DNA from: an uncultured Eubacteriales bacterium
Lineage (GTDB): Bacteria; Bacillota_A; Clostridia; Christensenellales; Aristaeellaceae
NCBI GenBank assembly: GCA_902803675.1
Contig: CADCQZ010000067.1
Span: forward strand, 1 to 12,683
Length of the DNA stretch: 12,683 nt
Direction: 5' to 3'
Shown: positions 1 to 6,198 of the stretch, in pieces
How positions within the stretch are numbered: the stretch's first letter is position 1
How the letters are laid out: each line of letters opens with the position of its first letter
Notes under the pieces: model-generated
Told to the model about the DNA's origin: nothing
The model's database searches: none
The model's input: the letters and a program-made list of their open reading frames with translations, nothing else
Program-made: the position numbers and the translations under genes

Positions 1-50
1 CGGCCTCTTGAACCCCATTCAAGCACGCTACCAAGCTGCGCTACACCCAG
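1..50 (-). tRNA. tRNA-Pro (anticodon GGG), 3' part cut by the window edge
   Basis: Read on the minus strand from position 50, the sequence folds as the 5' two-thirds of a tRNA. The acceptor strand is CTGGGTG, followed by T8-A9. The D-stem is GCGC/GCGT around the loop AGCTTGGTA. The anticodon stem is CTTGA/TCAAG around the loop ATGGGGT, which places GGG at positions 34-36 after the invariant U33. The variable region AGGCC follows, and the T-arm and acceptor 3' strand lie beyond position 1. The GGG anticodon reads proline CCC/CCU codons. C at position 1 is typical of bacterial tRNA-Pro, and the same ATGGGGT loop occurs in E. coli proline GGG tRNA. No other amino acid fits this anticodon. Confidence 0.93.
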
Positions 51-54
51 GAAC

Positions 55-86
55 CTTTGACACTGCCGTACCCGACAGCATCAAAG
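55..86 (-). repeat. Imperfect inverted repeat across the tRNA-Pro start site
   Basis: Two 13-base arms flank the 6-base centre at 68-73. The outer six bases (CTTTGA and TCAAAG on the minus strand) match exactly. Of the inner seven positions four are Watson-Crick and three are G-T wobbles if read as RNA, so 10 of 13 match as DNA. The dyad abuts the -10 hexamer and covers the predicted start site, so the outer left arm is probably not transcribed. It could be an operator, a short leader hairpin formed by the inner part, or chance. No known binding site was recognised. Confidence 0.45.
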
Positions 87-115
87 ACTATACCACGTCA
101 AAAGACGATTGTCAA
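87..115 (-). promoter_or_regulatory. Near-consensus sigma-A promoter for tRNA-Pro
   Basis: On the minus strand a perfect -35 hexamer TTGACA (115-110) is followed by a 17-base spacer and the -10 hexamer TATAGT (92-87), five of six matches to consensus. The start of transcription would fall near position 80, giving a leader of about 30 nt before the tRNA 5' end at position 50. It faces the tRNA and lies downstream of the sirtuin stop codon, so the tRNA is probably transcribed on its own. Confidence 0.85.
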
Positions 116-224
116 TAGCAAAAAATACGGAAGACAAAAATAACTTTTATAATCGGTCTTTGATCGGCCTTGCCGCGGCTGACGCGGGATCACGGCTCTC
201 CATCTCCCCAAAGGACGGTCCGGA

Positions 225-956
225 TCAGATATCCATCAGCGCGGACATGGTCTGGCCGATCTTTTCGGGGATCAGCAGCGTGGCCCGGTAGTCCTGGGGC
301 GTGGGTGACTTGTTGATGATCACCAGCCTTCCCCGGTAATGATGCACGAAGGACGCGGCGGGATAGACGGAGAGGGACGTGCCGCCCACGATCATCAGGT
401 CCGCCTTTTCGATCTCGTCCGCCGTCCTCTCCAGGGCGTCTATGGGCAGGGATTCCTCATAGAGGACCACGTCCGGCTTGATGATGCCCCCGCAGAAGCA
501 TTTGGGCACCCCGTCCATGGCCATGACATCCGCGAGGGAATAGTATCTCCCGCAGCGGGTGCAGTGATTGCGGTGCACCGAGCCGTGGAGCTCCACTACG
601 TTTTTGCTGCCCGCGGCCTGATGCAGGCCGTCGATATTCTGGGTGATCACGCAGGCCATATGCCCCTTTTCCTCCAGATGAGCAAGGGCCAGATGGGCGG
701 CATTGGGCTTCGCGTCCGGGAAGAGCATCTTTTCACGGTAAAAACGCCAGAATTCCGCCGGTTCCTGAACGAAAAAGTGCCTGGAGATGATCTCTTCCGG
801 CGGCAGGGACCACTGCTGATGATACAACCCGTCCACGCTCCTGAAATCCGGGATGCCGCTTTCGGTGGAGACCCCCGCTCCCCCGAAGAAGACGGCATGC
901 CGCGCTTCGAGGATCATCTTCCTCAGTTCCTCCTGATAATGCTTCAGATCAGGCAT
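225..956 (-). CDS. NAD-dependent protein deacylase, Sir2 family (sirtuin)
   Basis: A cytoplasmic enzyme that removes acyl groups from lysine side chains using NAD+, yielding nicotinamide and O-acyl-ADP-ribose. Over 243 residues it shows the NAD-binding motif GAGVSTESGIPDFR (26-39), TQNIDGLH (105-112), catalytic His124 in VELHG, GGTSLSVYPA (191-200) and INKSPT (214-219). Zinc ligands are Cys132/Cys135 and Cys153/Cys155; the second pair is C-x-C, not the common C-x2-C. The class III desuccinylase Tyr-x2-Arg signature appears as Tyr-x2-Lys (FYREK), so deacetylation is more likely than desuccinylation. An in-frame ATG at 971 would add five residues, but the ribosome binding site GGGAGG lies inside that extension, seven bases before the ATG at 956, so 956 is chosen. 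No clear terminator follows. A weak TATCAT (981-976) may be its -10. It is transcribed divergently from the DUF1846 gene. Confidence 0.96.
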   Translation of the reverse strand: MPDLKHYQEELRKMILEARHAVFFGGAGVSTESGIPDFRSVDGLYHQQWSLPPEEIISRHFFVQEPAEFWRFYREKMLFPDAKPNAAHLALAHLEEKGHMACVITQNIDGLHQAAGSKNVVELHGSVHRNHCTRCGRYYSLADVMAMDGVPKCFCGGIIKPDVVLYEESLPIDALERTADEIEKADLMIVGGTSLSVYPAASFVHHYRGRLVIINKSPTPQDYRATLLIPEKIGQTMSALMDI

Positions 957-1089
957 ATCCATCCCTCCCATAAATATGATATAAAGCCGCCGGCGCGGCC
1001 CCCGGTTATCGATACGATCACTCCCATGTAAATTCTATGCACTCAAACTGTTTTCGTCAAGAAAAACAGCATACAAATCCCTGTTTATA

Positions 1090-1098
1090 TGATATAAT
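1090..1098 (+). promoter_or_regulatory. Extended -10 promoter for the DUF1846-to-lacZ gene series
   Basis: TGATATAAT is a perfect extended -10 element: TG, one base, then TATAAT at 1093-1098. The -35 position 17 bases upstream reads CATACA (1070-1075), only half matching TTGACA, which is common for extended -10 promoters. Transcription would start near 1105, giving a leader of about 25 nt that carries GGAGG (1118-1122), seven bases before the ATG at 1130. It is the only convincing promoter seen ahead of the plus-strand genes. Confidence 0.75.
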
Positions 1099-1129
1099 CA
1101 TCTGTAAGACTTTTTGCGGAGGATGTACT

Positions 1130-2608
1130 ATGACAGTCGGATTCGATCACGATCTGTATACCCGTATGCAGTCTGAAAGGATACTCGAGCGCATCGGTGA
1201 GTTCGGCGGCAAATTGTACCTGGAGCTGGGCGGCAAGCTGTTCGACGACTACCACGCCTCCAGGGTGCTGCCGGGGTTCCTGCCGGACAGCAAGATCTCC
1301 ATGCTGCTGAAAATGCGCGACCAGTGCGAGATCCTGCTGGCCATCAATGCCTGTGATATCGACAAAAGCAAGGTCCGCGGGGATCTGGGCATCACCTACG
1401 ACGCCGACGCGCTGCGGCTGATAGACGCGTTCAAAGGGCTGGGCATGCTGGTGACGGGCGTGGTGATCACCCAGTTCTCGGGCCAGAACGGCGCCATCCA
1501 GTTCCAGAACAAACTGCAGCGGATGGGCGTCAAGGTGTGGCGGCACTATCCCATCGAGGGCTATCCCTACGATGTGGAAAGGATCGTATCCGACGAAGGC
1601 TTCGGCAAAAACGAATACGTGCAGACCGAGCGGCCGCTGGTGCTGGTGACCGCGCCGGGGCCCGGCAGCGGGAAGATGGCGGTGTGTCTCAGCCAGCTCT
1701 ATCAGGAGCACCAGCGGGGCATCAAAGCCGGCTACGCCAAATTCGAGACCTTTCCCATCTGGAACCTGCCCCTCAAGCACCCCATCAACATCGCGTACGA
1801 GGCGGCTACCGCCGATATCGCCGACGTGAACATGATCGATCCGTTCCATCTGGAAGCGTACGGCGTCACCACCGTCAATTATAACCGGGACATCGAGATC
1901 TTCCCGGTGCTCAGCGCTCTGTTCACAAGGATCATGGGACAGAGCCCGTACAAATCCCCCACGGACATGGGCGTCAACATGGTGGGCTACTGCATCACGG
2001 ATGACGAAGCCTGCCGGGAAGCTTCCAAGCAGGAGATCATCCGCCGCTATTACAAGGCCCGCTGCAGCGCGCTGGAGACCGGCGAAACGAGCGAGACGGA
2101 AAAGATCCATCTCTTGATGAAGCAATTGAACCTGACCGACGCGGACAGGCCCGTCATCTCCAGCGCCCGGATCAGGGCAGAGTCCACCAACGGGCCGGTG
2201 ATGGCCATCCAGATGCCCGACGGGGAGATCGTGACGGGCCGCACCTCCGATCTTCTGGGGCCTTCGGCGGCCGCGCTGCTCAACGCGGTCAAGCACCTGG
2301 CGGGGATCGACGACGAGATCGACCTGATCCCGGCCGCCGTGATCGAGCCCATCCAGAGGCTGAAATGCTCCTATCTGGGCAACCACAATCCGAGGCTCCA
2401 TTCCGACGAGATCCTGGTGGCCCTTTCCATCAGCGCCGCCGGCAGCGATATCTCCCGGCAGGCCATGGAAATGCTGCCCGCCCTGAGGAACTGCGAAGCC
2501 CATTCCACGGTGATCCTCCCCCATGTGGACGACAATATCTACCGGCGCCTGGGCATCCGGGTCACGCAGGACCCCCAGTTCCAGGTCAAGAAGCTTTTCC
2601 ACCGGTGA
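1130..2608 (+). CDS. DUF1846 / UPF0371 family protein
   Basis: A 492-residue cytoplasmic protein with no signal peptide or membrane segment, matching the usual length of the DUF1846 (UPF0371) family of unknown function. Family hallmarks are near-continuous: FGGKLYLELGGKLFDDYHAS (25-44), KVRGDLGITYD (81-91), SDEGFGKNEY (154-163), the phosphate-loop-like TAPGPGSGKMA (174-184), GYAKFETFPIWNLPLKHP (201-218) and NMIDPFHLEAYG (234-245). The glycine-rich GPGSGKM suggests a nucleotide or phosphate ligand, but it is not a strict Walker A (Pro replaces the first Gly), so this is inference. The frame is open upstream to 1037, but the ATG at 1130 has GGAGG seven bases before it and the family N-terminus begins there. 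It is the first gene of the long plus-strand series and is divergent from the sirtuin. Confidence 0.93.
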   Translation: MTVGFDHDLYTRMQSERILERIGEFGGKLYLELGGKLFDDYHASRVLPGFLPDSKISMLLKMRDQCEILLAINACDIDKSKVRGDLGITYDADALRLIDAFKGLGMLVTGVVITQFSGQNGAIQFQNKLQRMGVKVWRHYPIEGYPYDVERIVSDEGFGKNEYVQTERPLVLVTAPGPGSGKMAVCLSQLYQEHQRGIKAGYAKFETFPIWNLPLKHPINIAYEAATADIADVNMIDPFHLEAYGVTTVNYNRDIEIFPVLSALFTRIMGQSPYKSPTDMGVNMVGYCITDDEACREASKQEIIRRYYKARCSALETGETSETEKIHLLMKQLNLTDADRPVISSARIRAESTNGPVMAIQMPDGEIVTGRTSDLLGPSAAALLNAVKHLAGIDDEIDLIPAAVIEPIQRLKCSYLGNHNPRLHSDEILVALSISAAGSDISRQAMEMLPALRNCEAHSTVILPHVDDNIYRRLGIRVTQDPQFQVKKLFHR

Positions 2609-2633
2609 GCTTCAGATCACAGAGGACAACGGG

Positions 2634-3932
2634 ATGACAAAGTTTTTTAGATGCCTCACGGCGATCCTTCTCATCCAGGCCCTGTGCGCCGCGGCCGGGG
2701 CCGAGGCCTTCGCGCCGGCTGCCGACGCCATCCTTAACAGCCCCGGAGGCGCCTCGCTCACTGTGAGCCTGGAGGGTATCAAGGCCCGGGACGAGGAGAT
2801 CACCCGGCTCCTGAACGGTTTTTTCGACGGGCTCGAAGCATGCGTCACCGCCGGCGACGGCGGCGGCACCGTCTCCTTCCGCTGGGGCGGCACACAGGCC
2901 GTCCTCTCCGGCGGTCTTCTGACGGAGAAGGCGGATGATGTGAGCCTGCTCCTCTTCCGCGCGGAGGATCTGATCAAAGAGTGTGCCGCCCTCAAGGACG
3001 CCTGGTACGCGCATCTCGACGAGGGAAGAGACGACACCCGCAATTATCTGGACAGGACCTATGTAAAGAACGCGGGCTCATCGGCTTCCGCGGTCGAGTA
3101 CAGCTTTACCAGGGAAGAGATGCCCGATGTGCAGGCGGTATTCACGGATCTCAAGGAAGGGTATCCCCTGGCTGCCCTCGCGTGGTCCTGCATGCAGCGG
3201 TGGACGGGGTTCGATTTCGATGACGCTGTCTTCACGGGACGCTGCGTGCACAAGAGGCTGTTCGACAAAGAAGGCGCTCCGATGGGGGCCGCGACGGACG
3301 GAAGGATCGCCTTCGACGATGAAGCGGAGTACCGTTTCACGAGCCTCATGGGCAGAGCCCCGGGCAGGGGCGGGAATTTCAGCCTGGAGCTGAACAGGGT
3401 GAGAGGCGCCGGTCAGCACCGGTACATCCTCGGCTGGAAGGTCACGGAAAAGGCGAACGCGGCCGTGATCGAACTGACCGGCTCAGTCATCAGCAAAACG
3501 AAGGACCACAGCCTGAATGTCTCTCTCCAGGGCACGGTGACCGTCAAAAGGACGGACACCGAAAACATATCGGCGGATATCACCGTCAACGCCAACCGGG
3601 ACGGGCTCAGATCGGTCCGCGCCGTCAAAGCCGAGCTGAACGCTTCGGAAGGGATCGCCTCCGGCAAGGCTTCTGTCAGCCTCTCCCTGGCGGGCGAAGA
3701 TACGTGGAGCGTGGACCTGGACATCGGCCTGAGGCCCGGCGGCATCGATACCGCCGCGCTCACGGACACAGAAACGGTTTCACGGATCATTTACGAAGAA
3801 GCGTTCAAAAGGCTATCGGCCCTCAGCGAGGAAGACCGCGTTCTGCTGACACACACACTGTTTTCCGCCCGCTGGCTGGACATCAACGACGAGCCCATAG
3901 AAGCAGGCGAATGGAGCGTAGAGGAGGAATGA
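2634..3932 (+). CDS. Secreted protein of unknown function (first of a tandem pair)
   Basis: I do not recognise this 432-residue protein. It starts with a clear Sec signal peptide: basic MTKFFR, a hydrophobic core to about residue 19, and a probable cleavage in the AGAEA region near 23-25. Cys18 is not in a lipobox, so a lipoprotein is unlikely. The mature part begins with a mixed helical region (about 40-190) and ends with a region rich in alternating hydrophobic and polar residues (about 230-370) that looks beta-stranded, then a short helix near 380-395. The ATG at 2634 is chosen because it opens the signal peptide and has GAGG eight bases upstream; the longer frame from 2523 overlaps the DUF1846 gene. 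It lies 25 bases after DUF1846 and two bases before a second secreted protein of similar plan. Likely extracytoplasmic; no enzyme motif was seen. Confidence 0.82.
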   Translation: MTKFFRCLTAILLIQALCAAAGAEAFAPAADAILNSPGGASLTVSLEGIKARDEEITRLLNGFFDGLEACVTAGDGGGTVSFRWGGTQAVLSGGLLTEKADDVSLLLFRAEDLIKECAALKDAWYAHLDEGRDDTRNYLDRTYVKNAGSSASAVEYSFTREEMPDVQAVFTDLKEGYPLAALAWSCMQRWTGFDFDDAVFTGRCVHKRLFDKEGAPMGAATDGRIAFDDEAEYRFTSLMGRAPGRGGNFSLELNRVRGAGQHRYILGWKVTEKANAAVIELTGSVISKTKDHSLNVSLQGTVTVKRTDTENISADITVNANRDGLRSVRAVKAELNASEGIASGKASVSLSLAGEDTWSVDLDIGLRPGGIDTAALTDTETVSRIIYEEAFKRLSALSEEDRVLLTHTLFSARWLDINDEPIEAGEWSVEEE

Positions 3933-3934
3933 AC

Positions 3935-5440
3935 ATGAAAAAGATCATAGGGGTCCTGCTCGCGATGTGCATCGCGATGACACTGACCGGTTCCCTGGCC
4001 GCCGTGCCCACCGATTACACGATCGAAGAGAAGCTGGAAGGCCAGGTCACCTCTTCCGGCCTGCGGGGCAGTGTTTCCATCACCGCTTCCGGCGATAAGG
4101 CTCCCTTTTCCCTGGATGAGGAGACCTGGGCCCTGATCGGCATGATCGCCGGAAGCATCGGCATCGACTTTGAATCCACCGTGCGCCTGCCCGCCTTTCC
4201 CGACCGTTCCGCCGCTGTGAGCATCAAAAAGGACGGCACCGAAACGGGCGTGGTGAAAGCCCTGATCGACGGCGGCACCTTCGCCTTCCATTCCGATCTG
4301 ATCAACGATAAAGCCTGGTATTCCCTGCCGGCGGATACGGACCTGTTCAGCGTTCTGTTCCCCGCCGCTCCGGGCGAATGGCCGTCACCGTGGCGCATGC
4401 TTCACGCCGTTTGCACCGCCCCGGAGGACTGGGTGACCCGCGCGGCTCAGACCTCCGCGTCGTATATGACCAAGCTGGCGATCTGGCTGCAGAACTACCA
4501 GGTGATCGGCACCGAGACCGAGAACCGGGACAGCGCCATATCCATGAAGTGCGAGATCCCCGTCCGTGACGCCGTCGCGGAGATGAAGCAGCTCCTGACG
4601 GACATCTATAACGACCCGGCCATGCTGGCCCTGTTCCGGGAGCTGTTCACCGCGGAAGAAAGCGCCGCTTATCTGGAACCCGGCATGAGCGGGATCATTT
4701 TCAACGCTCTGGATCAGCTCAAGGCCGAAGGCACGATCCTGATCGAACGGGAATACGATTATCAGGGCGTCATCCTGAAGGACGCTGTTTCCTTTCCCTT
4801 CGCCGAGGGCTTTTTCCTGAACGGGATCTCCATCGACCTGGGGACGGATGAAAAGCGCCTGAGCGGCAGCTATCGGGCGGATGACGCTCTCTATCCCTTT
4901 GAGATCACCGCGTCCGGGCCGGACGACGGGCTGTATTCCGGCACGATCCGGATCGAATACCCCGCACCGGAAAAGGGATCCGCAGCGGAGGACGACACCA
5001 AACCGGAGGGCATCTTTTCGGCATCCTTCTCCCTGACGGCGGACGACGGTGAAGAGACCTACGACCGGCAGAACGACCTGTGCGAACGAAAGCGCAGCTA
5101 TACCGTCATCCTCCGGCCCAACGACGACAATTCCCGTGAAATGGATACCCTGACCGCGTCGCTGTCACTGGACGTTTCGTCTCAGTCCCGGATGACGGCT
5201 CCCACGACCGTCACCGGTTCGCTGAGCCTGATGGACCAGGATACGGAGAGCGGCATCACCCTTGACATGAGCATGAAGACCGTCGCGAAATGGCAGCCCG
5301 ACAGCCTGAGCACCCTCACAGATCCCCCCATCGCGCTCAACACCCTGAAAGAGCCCGCGCTGCAGCAGATATTCGCGTCCTGGCAGGCGCAGGCGCTCGC
5401 ATGGCTCGCAAAGGTCATCCTGCCCGTGAGCGGGAACTGA
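3935..5440 (+). CDS. Secreted protein of unknown function (second of a tandem pair)
   Basis: I do not recognise this 501-residue protein. A signal peptide covers residues 1 to about 22 (MKKIIG, hydrophobic core, cleavage near GSLAA). Cys12 is not in a proper lipobox. The mature chain opens with short predicted beta strands, has a helical middle (about 150-265) and a long beta-rich region (about 265-450) whose alternating pattern suggests an LolA-like or half-barrel envelope protein, then a final helix (about 465-495). Two ATGs compete: 3929 overlaps the previous stop as ATGA but sits one base after AGGAGG, while 3935 has seven-base spacing and is chosen. Blocks near 269-294 and 458-483 parallel the upstream neighbour near 204-235 and 375-395, suggesting diverged paralogues. 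No catalytic motif was seen. Confidence 0.82.
   Translation: MKKIIGVLLAMCIAMTLTGSLAAVPTDYTIEEKLEGQVTSSGLRGSVSITASGDKAPFSLDEETWALIGMIAGSIGIDFESTVRLPAFPDRSAAVSIKKDGTETGVVKALIDGGTFAFHSDLINDKAWYSLPADTDLFSVLFPAAPGEWPSPWRMLHAVCTAPEDWVTRAAQTSASYMTKLAIWLQNYQVIGTETENRDSAISMKCEIPVRDAVAEMKQLLTDIYNDPAMLALFRELFTAEESAAYLEPGMSGIIFNALDQLKAEGTILIEREYDYQGVILKDAVSFPFAEGFFLNGISIDLGTDEKRLSGSYRADDALYPFEITASGPDDGLYSGTIRIEYPAPEKGSAAEDDTKPEGIFSASFSLTADDGEETYDRQNDLCERKRSYTVILRPNDDNSREMDTLTASLSLDVSSQSRMTAPTTVTGSLSLMDQDTESGITLDMSMKTVAKWQPDSLSTLTDPPIALNTLKEPALQQIFASWQAQALAWLAKVILPVSGN
3960..3977 (+). repeat. 8-bp perfect inverted repeat inside a signal-peptide coding region
   Basis: TCGCGATG, two bases, then CATCGCGA. 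As RNA it would form a GC-rich hairpin about 25 bases after the start codon of the second secreted protein. It has no T-tract and is not a terminator. It encodes part of the hydrophobic core (LAMCIAM), so it may be a by-product of codon choice. Confidence 0.4.
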
Positions 5441-5451
5441 CAGGAGGAGCC

Positions 5452-6198
5452 ATGACGGACATCAGGCTCAAAAAGACCGCCCTGACCGTCGGGACGGAAT
5501 TCACTTCAGACAGATCATTGAAGCTCCTGACCGCCGGCTGCGGCCTGTATGCCCTGTTCACCCTGACGGATATCTTCATGACCTTTTTATCCGGAGGCCC
5601 GAGCCTCGACAGCGCTGTCAGCGGCGTGATCGCCATAGCGCTCCTCTACCTGACGTTCAGGCTGTTCCGGCTCCCCTCCGGGCCCGATAAGGATCACGCG
5701 GGCCATGCGGCCAGGGCGAGCGTCATCGTGTTCGCCGTGATGATCATGGCGGTGCTCCTGCTCGCCGTGATGTACTACACCACTTATTCCATCGTCAACG
5801 GCCTGGACGCGAAAAGCATGGCCGAATACGGGCTCACGCAGGAAGACGTGGACCGCGTCAACGGGTCCGCCTTTTTCATGATCGGCAACATGCTGTTCTC
5901 ACTCATGCAGGCTCTGGCCTTCCTGTTCTTTTTCCGGGCGCTGGGCGATGTCAGGACCATGCTGGGCGGCATGCGGCCCGACCGCAACGCCTGCAGGCCC
6001 GCCAGCATATTCGCCGCCGTCACCGCCGGTCTCGGCATCGCGGCCGCGCTTCTGGACCTGACCGGGAACTTCGGCATGGTCAATACCGCCCTGTCCGTCC
6101 TGTACGACATCCCCTGCATCCTTTTGTTCGCAGCCATGGCTTTCCTGTGCAGGCACACCGCCGATGACGTATCCATGTTAAAAGGAGCCGTAAAGTGA
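5452..6198 (+). CDS. Six-helix integral membrane protein, function unknown
   Basis: A 248-residue protein with six probable transmembrane helices: about 25-46, 55-72, 90-113, 139-162, 184-204 and 211-233. A polar loop of about 25 residues (114-138, NGLDAKSMAEYGLTQEDVD) separates helices three and four. There is no signal peptide, and the basic N-terminus suggests it is cytoplasmic. It may belong to one of the generic small DUF membrane families of Bacillota, such as DUF2975-like proteins, but I cannot assign it. The ATG at 5452 follows AGGAGGAG by a few bases, although the frame extends upstream to 5290. It is 11 bases after the second secreted protein, and its TGA stop overlaps the GTG start of dnaX, so the two are likely translationally coupled. 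It could anchor or export the upstream secreted proteins, but only position supports that. Confidence 0.83.
   Translation: MTDIRLKKTALTVGTEFTSDRSLKLLTAGCGLYALFTLTDIFMTFLSGGPSLDSAVSGVIAIALLYLTFRLFRLPSGPDKDHAGHAARASVIVFAVMIMAVLLLAVMYYTTYSIVNGLDAKSMAEYGLTQEDVDRVNGSAFFMIGNMLFSLMQALAFLFFFRALGDVRTMLGGMRPDRNACRPASIFAAVTAGLGIAAALLDLTGNFGMVNTALSVLYDIPCILLFAAMAFLCRHTADDVSMLKGAVK

Noticed and set aside
120..224. Terminator for the sirtuin gene
   Set aside because: Only a 5-bp stem (CCGCG/CGCGG) around 174-190 without an adjacent U-tract was seen, so it is not called.
109..291. A 60-codon plus-strand frame near the left end
   Set aside because: It has no ribosome binding site, overlaps the tRNA promoter and runs into the sirtuin gene antisense. 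No recognisable product.
339..1031. A 230-codon plus-strand frame opposite the sirtuin gene
   Set aside because: The minus strand encodes a complete Sir2 domain; the plus frame has no domain, no ribosome binding site and spans the divergent promoter region.
1085..2602. A 505-codon open frame antisense to the DUF1846 gene
   Set aside because: Same GC-bias shadow. The plus strand encodes a clear conserved family, and the antisense product is His/Gly/Asp-rich without motifs.
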